A stretch of 64,000 nt of DNA from Isoetes taiwanensis (lineage: Eukaryota > Streptophyta > Lycopodiopsida > Isoetales > Isoetaceae). The notes under the pieces were generated by a model that saw only the letters and a list, made by a program, of their open reading frames with translations, ran no database searches and had not been told where the DNA came from. Both the position numbers and the translations under genes were made by a program. The stretch spans positions 60,001-124,000 of the forward strand of contig JAJEKV010000066.1 of NCBI GenBank assembly GCA_021234155.1, in the 5' to 3' direction. Positions 1 to 12,437 of this stretch are shown one piece after another; the first letter of the stretch is position 1, and every line of letters begins with the position of its first letter.

Positions 1-2903
1 TGCTCTGGAGCAGGTTAAAGTGCGGGAGGCACGTGTGAAGGCGGCCCTTACCTGGTTGAAGGAGGGGGACACAAGTTCGTCGGTGTTCTTCAGAGCAGCT
101 AGGCAGCGGCGATATGCAGCATCTATGGCGTCCCTTGCTTTGCCTGATGGCCGGACTTTGGAGGATCCCGCTGATTTGCAGAGGTATGTGCATGCCCATT
201 TCTCAGGGTTTTTCGACAAAACGCCTTTGCTTCCCTATGGCGAGGAGAGATGGGGAGCTTGTTTTGGGGGTGTTAAGCCATCTATTCTGCCTCACCAATA
301 AAGGAGAGCTTGGAGCGAGGAGCTCTCCAGAGAGGATTTAGCTGCGGCATGTATGTGCATGGCCAAGGATAAATGTCCTGGGCTGGATGGCATCCTTGTG
401 GAGTTCTTCAGACTTATTGGGAGTGGGCTAGTGAGTCGGTGTACTGAGGTATATCTTGAGTTCTTTGCAGTCTTCTCAAATGGATAGGATCTTGAATACC
501 GCATGCATTTCCTTGATTCCTAAGATTAGCGACCTTCTACTATTAATGATTGGAGGCCTATCTCCTTGTTGTCCTCGTGTATAAGATTATTAGAAAGCCC
601 GGCGTGAGAAGTTGAAGCGGTGTTGACTTCTTCCATTAGTAAGGTGCGACCTGGGTTTGTCCACGGGAGGAACATTTTGACTAATGTTGCCGCAGCTTAT
701 GAGGGCCTTTATTGGGCGGGAAGAACAGGTCAAGGCATTGCCTATCTTAAGCTTGACTTTGCCAAAGCTTACGATAGTGTCTGTTGGGAGTTCTTTTTGG
801 CCATGATGTTAGCATTGGGCTGTGGTCCACGCTTCTGAGAGCGAGTCATGAAGTTGCATAGGTCAAGACGGACTCACGGTGGTGTGCCAGGGTGAACCCT
901 CCGCCTTTTTCTCCTTAGGCAGAGGGGTGCGTCAGGGGTGCCCTTTGGCGCCGTTTTTGTTTACGATTGTGGCGGAGGCACTGTCTCAGTTGTTTTTGGC
1001 TGCAGTGGAGGAGGGAGTGGTGGATGGGCCGGATGCGGGATGGTAGCTTGTGGATTATTAACCGGTTTTATGGATGACACTTTCCTCTTCTTGGTGGCGG
1101 AAGAGAGGAATTGCGGAATGTGAAGGGCTTGTTGGATACTTTCTCCTTGGCCTCGGGCATTCTTTTGAATTGGGGTAAGTGCTCCCGATTCACGGGCCCG
1201 GTGACTCCGCCTCCCCTTGTTTGGCTCTATTCCCTTGGAAGGTGCTTCCGGGTAATGTGTGTACTAAAGCTCTTTGGGTATTCCCTTTGGAGGGATGTTT
1301 CCATGGGGAGGGTGTGGGATGAGATTTTGCGGGGTTTGCAAAACACCTCAATTGGTGGAAGGGTAGCAAGTTGTCCATGGCGGGTAGGATCACTATTGCC
1401 AAGTCGGTACTTTGTAGCACTCATGTGTATCAAGTAGCTCACGAGGGTAAGATACGGGCTTTGGATAAGATTGTTCAAATTTTGTGTGGGGGGGGATGAT
1501 GAAGGGGCGGTTGTTAAAGTGGCTTGGTGGAAGTGTCTCCGCCCGGAAGGATGGGGGCTTGGCAGCCATTCGGATTTGGGCTGCATAGTAAGGTGTTGGT
1601 CTCAAGTTTGTTTGGAGCATTAGCAGGATGGAGCATCTTCTCCTAGTCTTGTTATTTGTTGTTGCGATCTCTTCGCCATTGTGTGGCGTTTGGGAAGCCG
1701 TCGATCATGCATGTGGAGTTGCCCCAGGCACTGTTATATGGTCTCCGGCCTTTCCCACATGCATCCCCTTTTCTCCTGTAGGAGTGTTCGGGCTTGGGAT
1801 CATGTGCGTGTGCTCTTCCGGCTAGATTATGCCTCGTTTATCACCACTCTTCTCCTTTCTTGTGGGTTCCTCTACCCCCAAGACTTGCCCTTGGTTGCTT
1901 GTGCATGCTGGGGACGCAGGCCCGTTGGAGGCTCTTTGTGCTCACCTTGGAGGATTGGTATTGGGGTGGTCGGCTAGCCGTGGGAATTCTTTTCGAGCTT
2001 CGCTTTCGCGCGAGGGCGGTGACGAGGCTATCCGGAAGCACGTGGCGGGAGTATTCCGCTACACATACCTATAGTCCCTCGGGATGATGTGGTGGTGCAG
2101 ATTTGGAAGGTTCATCAGGATGTTGTGTCTTTTGCTTTGTGCGGTCTTCTTATCGGGTGCTAGCTATTCATGACTGCTTGCCCCTTCGAGCAAGTGGTCT
2201 CTGCGGTTTCCGGGTTCTCGATGGCACTTTCGGTTTGGGCGTGGACATGGAGCTCACTTCCCCCATCGAAGGTTAGGGTGCTTCTGTGGCAGGTGGTGCA
2301 CCGCTGTATCAGGGTGAATGCCCTTGTGAGTCGGTTTAGGCCGGGTGTGAGCCCTCTCTGCCCTTGTTGTGGCCTTCATCGCGTGAGGCGTGGAGCATTG
2401 TGCGGTTTTATGCCCTCACTTGCGGGTTGCCCTGGGGATTGGGTTAGGGCTCTGTTTAAGTGAGATTGACTAGCCCGTGATTCTTGCTTCATGTGTATCC
2501 ACGGTGCTTGTCCGCTCTTGCGGCAAAGAAGCCTTGCATCTGCGCGTGGCTTGGTTGGTGTGGTTGATGTGGAAGCGGCGGCGGTTGTGGATCTTTCAGG
2601 GGATTCAGCAGCCTGCAGCCTCTCTGATTCCTCGACTCAGGTACAAGCTATTTCAAAGCTTTCTGGTGTTCCCGGGAGTAGTAGAGCGGAAGTTTGCCAT
2701 TTGGCGGGACTTCTTGGGTATTGTAGATGGTGATGGTCGGTTTGTACAGCAGTAGAGTTGCAGTTTTTCTGTGAGTTTGTTGTGGAGTGTCGAGGTATCG
2801 CTGTCTCTTTGGGGCAGTTCTCCTTCCTCCTCACTTGCTTTGTAACATTACCATTCTTTTAATATATTGATGACACAGTTCTTCAAAAAAAAAAAAAAAA
2901 AAA
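1..2903 (+). mobile_element. L1-type LINE, 3' half, poly(A)-tailed
   Basis: Non-LTR retrotransposon entering from the left edge and ending in a run of 19 A at 2,885-2,903. It carries the linker before the RT, the RT palm and fingers, and a C-terminal zinc-finger region of the plant L1 type. The body is clearly more GC-rich than the DNA that follows, so the boundary at the A-tract is sharp. The 5' end and endonuclease lie outside the window, so the target duplication cannot be checked. Reading frames are broken many times, so this is a dead copy. Confidence 0.85.
20..2463 (+). pseudogene. LINE ORF2 remains: RT and zf-RVT region
   Basis: Broken ORF2 spread over all three plus frames. At 20-301 is the pre-RT linker with the motif WLKEGDTSSSVFFRAA, typical of plant L1 ORF2 (KWLKEGDxNTKFFH). 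At 620-838 is RT motif A, LKLDFAKAYDSV. Near 930-990 the frame reads GVRQGCPLAPFLFTIVAEAL, the RT motif B region. Near 1,065-1,085 is FMDDTF, the catalytic YxDD box with Y changed to F. At 2,170-2,463 is the zf-RVT-like segment (KVRVLLWQVVH, then CPCCG). The protein would have primed and copied LINE RNA at a nicked target. No intact frame exceeds about 100 codons. Confidence 0.8.
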
Positions 2904-3479
2904 CTTCGATTTAGACCACCGCATTATCAATAGCAAACGAATGGACTTGCAAAGATGGGGTAACATCTCCAGACATTGGATATGTTAAGCATTTGAGCAT
3001 CTGCAACACAACTCAAACTTAGAAAAGGGCAAAATAGTCTGTTGCAGCATGGGTAATTGCGTAAGGAGCCAATCTACAAAATAATCTGCTTTTGATATAA
3101 CGGATGTTAAGATTATTCCATGACCATAGGCACATAGGCCATATGGAAAAATAGCAAACAATAGAAGGACAAAACTGCGTAAGCAAATAAAGCATGGCAA
3201 TAAAAAAGGAACTCAAAAGATGCATTACTTATAATATCTTTGGTGCCTCACTGTTTAAAACCATGAACTGAAGAGAAAAATGGTAGCCTCAGGCACGATG
3301 CTTACAAAGAACTTCATGCTGGGACATACCCAGAGAAATAAAAAATGCAAATAGGACATTTTCACATCTTCTGCATCAAGATGGATGTTAAAAAATGGTT
3401 CAAGATAATTTGCATGTACCTACATTGAGATTATGACTACTTAATCATGAATTCAGCATACCTTGGCCTCACAATATTG

Positions 3480-4440
3480 CCTACATAAGCTTATCTGACC
3501 TTATTGAACTATATAACTCTAATGCAGCATCGCACAGGCATAGAGAACATGGACAATGGCTGATTCTATCTAGATCTATTAACTGTCCTTCTATTATAAA
3601 CAAAGGCCTACGTAAGCTTATCTAACCTTATTGAACTATATAACTCTAATGCAGCATCGCACATGCATAGAGAACATAAACAGTGGCTGATTCTATCTAT
3701 GGAATTAATACCAGTCCAATGGGCGCAGAAATTGGGATCTATCCCTAAAGCCAACCTATAGACCTATTTCTACAAACTACACCTATAGCATTGGAACCTT
3801 GCTAGGAGCTTGATATGTACGATTCTCTTAGTGGCCAGGAGTACTTGGCATGGCAAATCAAAGATGCTTATAGTCTCGTGGCTCAGAAATTGTAGCTGCA
3901 ATAAACCCTTAGAATAGTAAAAGCTTGTTATGTGATTAGAGACAATATAGGATATTGGGAATAGCTCATATCATTACTGGGAATAGCTCAGACTACGGCA
4001 CATTGCAGTGTCTCTGTTATTGAATGAAAAGTGGCCTTCTGCTACATTTTTGCAATTCTAAGGCCTGCAATATGAGGCCACTTCTCTACTGGCTTGCAAG
4101 TATCCAAGGGAAATGGTGCAAGCTTAGCTAACCTCATTGAACTATCTGCATCCAAAGCAACTAAGGGATCTGACAATGCCAGTGCTGACAGACACAGGAA
4201 ACATAGGGAACATGGGAAATGCTGATGTTGGCTGACTCTGTCTATAGATTTAATACCAAGTATAGGTGGGCAACTGTATCTGTAACTAAAGCCAAGCTAT
4301 AGACCTATTTGCCAATTCATCTAATCACCCTAAGTGATAAGCGCATTTAAACAATATCCGACATGCACTATCTCTCTGTGCATTATACAAAGTCTTATGT
4401 AAGCTTATGCAAACTGGTTGAACTGTGTACCTCATGCAAC
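3480..4440. repeat. Degenerate ~110-140 bp repeat, three to four copies
   Basis: Copies begin near 3,480, 3,606 and 4,119, with a shorter one near 4,391. Each opens with a version of 'taagcttat...aacc..attgaact', and the first three run on to 'agagaacat...tggctgattctatct'. The first two copies are adjacent and the closest in sequence; the later ones are more diverged and separated by unrelated DNA. Likely a local tandem duplication that has decayed. Confidence 0.6.
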
Positions 4441-4675
4441 TGCATGTTGCAAGACCTGCGAGTAGAGATCCACGGAATACATTCAGCTTTCTTTGCTCTT
4501 GTACCCTGCATATGACAACAAACACAAAGCAGATACAATAATACATTAGAAATTTATCTTTAGGATCGCATTTTACAAATACTCAAGTTAATAAGCGTAG
4601 TACAGTGTGTTCTGCTATTCTTTTGCAACTCTGAGAATGATTGAGACATAGAAAACACATGAAATAGGACTATGA

Positions 4676-4922
4676 GATTGCAAACTCTTTGTTATACTTG
4701 TGCCTTTGTGATCTATCTCCATCTCCATGTGATAGCAAGCTCTTTGTTATATCCGTAACTTTGTGATCTATCTACATCTCCCTGTAATCAGTTTATCATT
4801 GGAATTGGAAGAAAACAAATGTAGATATTTAAGAAGTAGAAGCAAAGCATAATTTAGCAGTTCCTGTAGCTAACACATTTAAGAAGTAGAAGCAAAGTAT
4901 GATTTACCTATTCCTGTAGCCA
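4676..4922. repeat. Two short tandem duplications
   Basis: A ~60-bp unit containing 'ctctttgttata...tttgtgatctatctccatctcc' occurs twice at about 4,685-4,790. A ~55-bp unit containing 'acatttaagaagtagaagc' occurs twice at about 4,825-4,920. Both are imperfect head-to-tail copies. Confidence 0.6.
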
Positions 4923-5352
4923 CGGAAGTGAATAAGTGAACAAATCTAAACATTTGCAAAAGACTTCAAGGCAAAATTTACGACCCAAAAGAACTACAAC
5001 AAAAAATAGTTCAAACAAAATATGCAAACCCTGACCTGATTCTAGCAGCCACAACATAGAAATCGATCTAGATGCACCTCATATGGCTTATGCAGAGGTA
5101 GAGGTAGTTCTTGAAGATACAAATTTCGAAGGAACAAATGGATTCACGAAGAACTCTATAGCTGCGATCAAGCTGGAGGACATGTTTGAAACCAAGCCGT
5201 AGACCCATATTTGTTGCAAAGTTTAACTCTTGAAACCATCTTATGAATCGGATATCCATGTCATCTTGCCTGAATCCATGAAAAAACCTCCTACGGTCTT
5301 GTATCAACAAAAATAAAGATCAATCAACCAAGAAAAAGAGATACAATCATAC

Positions 5353-5427
5353 CTCATGGATGGTTTTTCTGCTCTGAATCCGACCCATGACTACATCTCG
5401 ATTCGCGCCAAGCCCAACCATTTGCAT
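5353..5427 (-). CDS. Possible first coding exon of an unknown gene
   Basis: On the minus strand an ATG at 5,427 opens 25 codons (MQMVGLGANRDVVMGRIQ...) that end in GAG followed by a good splice donor, GAG|GTATGA, at 5,353/5,352. A second in-frame ATG lies two codons in. I cannot identify a partner exon; joining to the open stretch at 5,068-5,310 gives a stop quickly. The exon is short and could be chance. Listed because the donor fits and the codons are not repetitive. Confidence 0.2.
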
Positions 5428-7148
5428 AGAAAAAGGGGGCAAATCATGGCATAATGTCAATCTGCCCGAGATTGGAAAGGGAAAATTAAAAATCTAAACC
5501 ATAGCAAAAGAAAGTTTCCCGATTTTTCACAAATCGGAATTGTTTCTGGCAGCCAAAAACCCCCAAAACCTTAGGAAATGAAATTAAGGGAAAATTCCAA
5601 AAAGTTTTTGGAACCCCGGAAAAACTGAATTTAAACAATAGGATTATAAAGTTATCATGTATGCCTGTCTTGCATCAAATGTAATCGAGGGCTCAGATTG
5701 TGCCACGTGGCATGCCAAGAGTCTCTTGTCTTAATGCCAAAAGATGCTATAGGCACTCCTCGAAAAGGTGTATGCTCGGAAGCGGTGTGGGGAAGATATA
5801 GGGCAGAAATTCGAGATTCTGCTAAGAAATAGCGCAGCTGGCCGAGCGATCCGAGACATCAAAGTGAAAACCAATTTTGTCTATGCATCCCAAGGCGAGA
5901 CAGTCCTCAACGGTGCCATCGATTCTCTCAAATTCAATGTTTACAAGATGCCAATGGCATTGGTTGTTTTAGAAACATGCTTTTATCCAAGTCAATCGAT
6001 CCAGCCACTTAGACAGTACATGCCATGGAATTTGGCCGAAGTTGAAGGTTTAAGAGAATTACAGTCCACAATAATCTCCAATTCGTCGGCCCTTTTAGAT
6101 TCACCATCTACTACTTAATTTATGTTTTCCACATCCGAGCAATTTATCCTCAACGTCAGACCTTTCTGCATTTTCTTAAAGAATCTTTGCTTTATACCTT
6201 GCGCAAAGCTTAAATCCGACGATAAACCTTCACAATTTAGAACTTATCTCAGAGAGACTTTTCTCATAAAGTCCCGCGGAGATGGAACTCCATGATGGCA
6301 GTGTCTAGGGTCTGGGCCCCTGGCTCGAATCTAGAGTAGCCTTGGAAGGGAGTAGAAACGGCAGTGCTTGCAAGAACTGTTAATTCAATCAGCAATTCCC
6401 TGCACTAGTTCGAATGATTCGCAGCAGGGCACAATTGCTGGTTAGAAAAGCCAGAGCAAGCAATAATTATGTGTGGCACCCTACGTGTCTTGCCTAATAT
6501 GTTTTGGCTCTTCATAAAACTTGCATTCTGTTTCAAGAGGCAATCCTAATATCAAATTGAAGGTTTCAATAAGCCCAATCTATATAAAGGATCATGGCAA
6601 CAAGACTAAAACTTCCCCTTTTTTTCAGATGGGCCCAAGCTTCCACAATACTTTATAGGCCTATTGTGCGAGAAAAAGAACAATTCTCCGTAAGTATTTA
6701 AGAGGCCAATTTTTTATGTTACTGCTTCAGCTCAACCAACATTTGCCTTACAACGCTACTATTTCAATCCACATTTCTAATAAATAAAATAAGATACAAC
6801 TTTAAAAGGAAAGCATCTCTGCGTTCTTAGCTGCTTAGAAGGACATACATTACACCAATATTAAAGCCATATTCTAAATAGTTGCAGTGTGGAATATTAG
6901 ATTAGAAATCAGACACAGCAAATCAAAACTTGTAGTATTTAGGCATTGCCAAGAATGCATGTGGCGTCATAGAATAATAAGGCAACTTAAATGGATGAAG
7001 GAAGTCTGCGACGCACAATTGCAAGGGCTAAGATAACCATGAGCATAGAGTAAATTATAAATCCCTATACCACCTTTATTCGAATAAAATCAATATAAAA
7101 AACAATTTTTAAAAGTAAATACTTCAGCACTTCAACTTAAAAAAAAAA
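5428..7148. other. Non-coding; one unidentified 116-codon open frame
   Basis: A plus-strand frame from 5,768 to 6,118 is open for 116 codons without an ATG at its start (it opens at GTG). I do not recognise its product and it may be chance. The rest is AT-rich, with nothing I can name. Confidence 0.35.
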
Positions 7149-7155
7149 ACCGGCT

Positions 7156-7173
7156 GGCCTAGCAAACTAGGCC
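7156..7173. other. Hairpin at the end of the terminal repeat
   Basis: GGCCTAG CAAA CTAGGCC, a perfect 7-bp stem with a 4-nt loop. It recurs unchanged at 13,781-13,798 in the other repeat. On the coding strand it is followed within about 10 nt by a T-run. Possible roles are RNA processing, termination or end recognition; none is shown. Confidence 0.5.
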
Positions 7174-8555
7174 ATGCATCAGTTTCGGTCAATCCCTCTA
7201 CTGTCTATTCAATCCGAGCATTTGAACTTTCATTCAAATCTGGTGCCTGTAGTCCTTTTAGTCTAATCAATCTTTTTCTTACATAAGACACTAGAGCCAT
7301 GTGATCAGGAAGACCTTGAGACCTTGCGGTCTGGTGATCCAGTCAAAACCAAAGAGCATTTATAAAGTCCAAGTGGAACAAAGCAACTTATCAAAATTCA
7401 TGTGTAATATTCACTAAAACATGCAATTGTTTTAATTATTGTCCATTAGACCTATGGAGCATTATGTTCAGAAGTGTAAATACTATGTCTGTTTCAGCAA
7501 TGTTTTAGTCATTTACAACAGTCATTCAATCTAACAGTAAACACCTCTAGGAATGTCTTTATGAGTATTTAGACTCATTATGTATTAAACCCTGCTCACT
7601 TCTTATTTCAGACCAGCTACATTTAACTGTAGTACATTTAGAGAAACCAAAATGAATTGTACATGTAATACGCCCAAGAGGGGAGACCATAGGTAAACAT
7701 CTAAGACTAAATGCCCATTTATGCACGGATAACCTTTCTCATAATCTATCACCATTTACACTCTTTTAAACATTTAGAATTCCGTGGCATATTTCTATTA
7801 AAGAAGAACAGAATACATTGTTTTTAAAGGATCCAGAAATCCATGTAGTATGGTAATGAAAAAAAGGAAAAACAGCCAGTGTGCCATTTAAATTTTAATA
7901 CTGACATATCCAAAGCAGCCTAGACAAAGTAAACATAATATCCTTTGTACTTTTCAAATGGTTCTACCAGCTGATAGCAGAAAATAGCATAGTTACCAGC
8001 TATGCATTTAGCAACCTATTCAGGAAAAAATACCATAACCTGAGAAACAGGAATTTAAAGATAGAAATACTATAGTAAACATTGTTGCCTCCATGGATTG
8101 TTCCATTATATTAGATATGCCGTCTAGTCCAGTTTCCAGAGACCCTCAATCTTCAAGCAAAACAGAAGCAAAAAACGACAAAGGTAGGAGAAGCTCGGTA
8201 CCTGCAGCCAAACAACATGACATTAGCATGAAAATGGTAATGCATGAAGGGCCAAAAGGTACAATGAGACTTCTCGGTTTATCACCGTTCAGCCTTTGTA
8301 ACCTTTTGCCCTGCAAGCATGAGAAACAGGGTAGAAAACAAGACCAGCATTTAAATTGTTATCATAGAAAGTTCTCAGTTAAATAACAAAGGAACATGAT
8401 CTGAAGTTCAGTCAAAGCCAAATCTAACAAATGATAAGACCTGTGTTATGGCAGATAAACTCAGGTGTATATTGGATAACCTCGATAGGAGCTAACACTT
8501 CAGACAAATTCCAGTGGCAAAATCCAGACTAAAGGTTAAAGCATCTCAAGAATAC

Positions 8556-8882
8556 CTGAAGTTCTTCTTGATCAGAAGAATTATCTTCTTCTTGTTGTGT
8601 TTCAGGAATGGATAGTTCAGCAGTAGATCCCTTTTCATGAATATTACTGTGCATGCTGCTGGAGCCACCACTATGTTTCTTGTTGTCATTAGAGGCTTTA
8701 GCTCCAAACGAGCTTCTCTTTTGCCCTTTACTGCTCTTAAAATCAGCCATGGATTTGTTGTAGTCAGCAAACTCAGAATCGGACAAACAGGCTAGAAATT
8801 CGGCATGTAAAAACTCGTCTCTCAAAGTTTCTTCGTCTGAACTAGAAGTATATGGGTTTTGGTCTGAGTCTAAGTTCCCCAT
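8556..8882 (-). CDS. Acidic first exon inside the terminal repeat (intact copy)
   Basis: ATG at 8,882 opens 109 codons ending in CTT CAG followed by a splice donor, CAG|GTATTC, at 8,556/8,555. The peptide starts MGNLDSDQNPYTSSSDEE, is rich in S, D, E and K, has a basic middle (KGQKRSSFGAK) and an acidic C-terminal stretch (QQEEDNSSDQEELQ). No family is recognised; it looks disordered. Exon 2 of the element (13,645) begins in the same phase with residues DVFDEEQF. In this downstream copy no element sequence follows, so a transcript would have to start from the other repeat or from a tandem copy. Confidence 0.5.
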
Positions 8883-9824
8883 TTGACCAAATCCGGGAAC
8901 CCTAAATTATCAATCAGAGCCGTATGTTTGGATAAGGAGGATCTTACCGGATCAAAAAGAAAAGAGTAGATTGCCATCTTCTAGCAAGCAATTGTATGTG
9001 GCAGGTCGCCCTCCAAATGTCAGGAATAAGAGCTGCACTGTCAGTCGGCTAACCAAGATAGACCCATTTGCCATGCTTCGGGGCCTTCGAGCATGTGTAA
9101 AAATATTTTCCAAGGTTTAACAAATGGAAATAAAAATGTTTTAGCACATATATCATTTAGAAACGTCTATTTTAAGTTAGGTGAGAATAGTCAAGAGACA
9201 TTAGTATAAAGCAAATGGGTTCAGACTATTAGCTAGTGGATAGGAATAGGATGTGAAGTGATCAATCTTTTAAGCGTGGAAGCGATTCGAGGGGATTTAT
9301 TTATTTGCTTATAGACTAGACCATCTATGGTCATTTAAATTGGTCGATTACAATATACCAACAATTTATTGCATGGTATATCTATTTAAAAGCAAAATTA
9401 ATTATCATAAGTAGAGTTGGGAGCTAGAAATATCAAGTAGAACCTATGTGTCTTAAGCCAAATGCAAAAATACATAGTAAGATACCATGTGTATTATAAT
9501 ACGAGTCCAATGTTACGGTGATACCCTAGTGTTGGAGAACAAAGTAGGAATGCTAGTGTATGTTCTGCATGGTCATTTTGCCCATGATGTTAGTGTATAG
9601 ACACCAAGTCCATGCCCAATCACAAATTTTGAACTGGGACATGTAAGATTTACAATGTTTATATATAAAAAAAACCTACCACCATCCGTAGAGTGGCTTT
9701 TGACCTCAGATTTAATGACTGTAGTAGCAGTGCAGGCAGACCCCTACTACTCAGTAGAGGTCATGCCAGAACCCTATATGAAAAATAGAAGTTTAAAAGT
9801 TTGCACATACCAGGGGAATTACCT

Positions 9825-11900
9825 TTAATGTCTGCCTTTAATATTTTGTAGTAAAGCTTCCTTGTCGAACTTGAGGCCAGGGAATTCATTGCTGTGGATA
9901 TACTGCATTACTCTTCTTTTGAGTCCAATGCGTTCAAAGCCATTTTTTATGAAGCAGTTGAGTAAGGCAATTATGTCTTCTGTTGCTGAAGCTTGGCATG
10001 AGTTGATGTATAGAAAAGGCATTACCTGTGATAAAATCACATTGCAAGCCTGATGATATGGTCTGCGGTATTGCGCATGAACATATTTTTAGTCTGCGAT
10101 GAAAGGTAGATTATCCCTTTTGTCGAATTTGCAAGTTCTATAAATGCCGAATTCTCTGCTGATAACTTCTATATTCATGTTGAGGAACTTGGCCATGAAA
10201 CCAAAATACTTGTCTTGACCATTAATATATTTGAACATTGTTTCTTCTTTGATACCCAGGGTATCCATGTCGTAGATTTGTGTCTGTTTGCTACCATCAA
10301 TAGATGACTTTTTCAGGAAGTTTCTGATATCAGGGCAATTGACTGCTAGTAAATCATCCATGTATCTAAAAGTAAACTTGAATGACTCTATTTCTTTGTA
10401 TAATCCCTGTTTTGCAAGGTTTTTTATAAAATTCATTTCGAACCAAGCTAGGTATAGATTACACCAGCATGGGCTACAGGAAAACCCCATAGGTATTCCA
10501 CAGATTTGTTTCCAAATGCCCACTCCCGTATTGATGTAACAATTTTTGAGGAGCCAAGTGTTGATATTTGAGAAATTAAGCTGGTCGATTTTGCTCCAGC
10601 ACTTGCCTTGTGGAACATGCTTGAACCACTTACAGACATACTGGCTGTCTGGACATTTTTTCACCCAAAGATCATAGTGTTTATTAACACTTTTCATATA
10701 CAGCCAAGTAGTCTCAAATATCAATTCCATAATCCTGCATATTCCATTATCACCATGTAGAGGAATATTCTCGTAGCATTTGGTGATGTCTGCTACGAAT
10801 ACTTCGTGAATTTTACTGGGGAGATTGAGAAGTACATCGTATATGGAAGCAACAATCCAATTAGGGGACACTTTACCAGGGAGTAGAGTGCAGACTCTAG
10901 CACATGCCCATTTAGCAATTTCTGGCCACATTTCCAAAATATTATTGAGAACAGTAGTGATGATCTGGGATACTTCAGTGTATAGCGTACCATGAGCATT
11001 TGTTATCCAGCGAAAGTCTTTTTTGTGTGCTTTATAGATACCCAGTAAATATGGGAGCCTATCATTTTCAAAATCATTGATGTTGGCTAGCTGGAGAATA
11101 TCATTTTTGATCGTGTCTTTAATTACATCAGGACACTTATCAATGAGAAGAAAATCTTTGCTGCTTAGTCTCTTAATAGCCAGGTCCCTAATGAACTGTG
11201 GGCAGATAAACGCAGGGTTATTGGTGGCCTTATCTACACCAGATATATAAAAATTCTTGATCAACCATTCAAGGTTGCGGATAACCAGAGGATCATTGAG
11301 TGAAAAGTACCTAAAACTGTCATCTTTATATGCCATTTTGATATGAGAAGTGGCAGTGCTAATAAGCTCATCTTTGATAGAAGCTATGGTGTCCTCTTTG
11401 ATGAATGGGAATGCAAATATATGGGCCAAAAACAAACTGGTACATGTACTGTCCAATTCTTTCTTAAATTCATCCATATCCAGCAGCTTGTTGGGAATAT
11501 GGTTTAACCCTTTCTTAAAAGCCCTCTAAGCCTTTTATTATGTATAATCACGAGGTACATTGTGCGGACATGTCCCATTCCAGCATCAATAAATTCTGAA
11601 AGAGTAGGGTTTTGCATGGACACGAGATGTTTACATGCGTGTAAAAAAGCAGGAAATGGTTTATAGCAGATGTCCCTCAGGTTTTCTGTGTATTTCCAAC
11701 TGAACATAGTGTTTTCCATTATACGCTTGCCAGTTTCCCCTAGGGTATCTGTAAGTATGTTATGGAAGATCTTGGGTAAACATATCTTATCTAGAATTTT
11801 GGATAAGAACGTGTTGTGGATAATTTTCTTCTTGTCTTTGGCTCCGACCGTATTAAGATGTACTCTTCCTAAAGCGGTCTTTTCTAATTGTTCTATGAAT
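9825..11900 (-). pseudogene. Penelope-like reverse transcriptase
   Basis: A ~690-codon frame read from 11,900. It opens directly after a splice-acceptor-like tract (GATTTTTCAG|ATTC), so it may start in an exon. The N-terminal part (FIEQLEKTALGRVHLNTV..., SWKYTENLRDI, GHVRTMYLVIIHNKRLRGLL) matches the region that precedes the palm in invertebrate and algal relatives. Motif A is ADITKCYENIPL, motif B is CGIPMGFSCSPCWCNLYL and motif C is RYMDDLL with both catalytic Asp present. A thumb-like segment continues to ILSQVMPFLYINSC and LKRRVMQYI, ending at 9,825. There are two lesions: a frameshift near 11,490-11,510 and a TAA at about 10,089, after which the same frame continues with family-like sequence. 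Its role is cDNA synthesis for element retrotransposition. Confidence 0.8.
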
Positions 11901-12133
11901 CTGAAAAATCACAAGGGAAATCACTATTAAAGTAGATACCCCGCTATGAGCGACCAAGGTATGGGTACTAGATGACCGAAGTCATTGGGTATTGATCGGT
12001 AGAGTGGCGAGAGGGTAATTAAATGTATAAAGTCAATAAGTATTGACGTTTAATTATAAATGATAGACCTACTAAATAAACAAGTGCTCATTTTAAAGAA
12101 AGCAAATGCAAGATCAAATAGACAAGTAAATAC

Positions 12134-12437
12134 CTCAATATTTGAGTTTTTGTCCTTGTGCACCAGCAGTACGGTCTTCAACTTGGGGTGCAGCCTTGTT
12201 GAATGAGTTATCAGCATTTTTACTAGATCCCAAGTATTCAATTGAATGTGATCGGTCTCTTTTTTGTATTATTTTGTTTGGAGCAATGGTCATTCTAGGC
12301 GGATAACTCACCTTAGTATTGGAGCGACTTGAGATACTTGTGCGTGCTTGCTTGAACTTTTTTTTTGCCACGAAATGAAGGGTATTTGGGACCCTTGTAT
12401 TTTTAAGAAAAACTGATTGGCTTAATAGTTTTCTCAT
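12134..12437 (-). CDS. Basic open frame between ORF1 and RT of the 9-kb element
   Basis: 100-codon minus-strand frame (MRKLLSQSVFLKNTRVPN... to AAPQVEDRTAGAQGQ) rich in K, R, S and N. It ends beside a consensus donor, TTGAG|GTATTT, at 12,134/12,133, and a strong acceptor lies at 11,903/11,901 just before the RT frame. This suggests a 233-bp intron. As the sequence stands, the best upstream frame does not join the RT frame in phase, so either the protein ends here or an indel has shifted it. No family is recognised. Confidence 0.35.

Larger units (their letters stand above)
2904..5352. other. Non-coding, AT-rich; no gene recognised
   Basis: No open frame here resembles a known protein. The stretch contains several locally duplicated segments, listed separately. 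It could be intron or flank of a minus-strand gene whose possible first coding exon ends at 5,353, but I cannot follow such a gene with confidence. Confidence 0.4.
7149..9668 (-). repeat. Terminal direct repeat, downstream copy
   Basis: Nearly identical over ~2.5 kb to 13,771-16,298 and in the same orientation. On the coding (minus) strand this is the 3' copy. It carries an intact version of the small acidic first exon at 8,556-8,882. Its low-coordinate end contains a perfect 7-bp stem with a CAAA loop (7,156-7,173) beside an A-run (T-run on the coding strand). Its high-coordinate end is a short TATATA plus A-run. Confidence 0.9.

Noticed and set aside
5068-5310. 80-codon minus frame as second exon of the gene starting at 5,427
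   Set aside because: The possible acceptors give a stop codon soon after joining, and the frame shows no similarity.
5768-6118. 116-codon plus-strand frame as a gene
   Set aside because: No ATG at its start, no recognised similarity, no splice sites defining it. Mentioned only as an open frame.
7149-9668. Hammerhead ribozyme in the terminal repeat
   Set aside because: No CUGAUGA core with a paired GAAA was found. Near misses (CTGGTGA near 7,332, CTGATAG near 7,971) do not have the required context.
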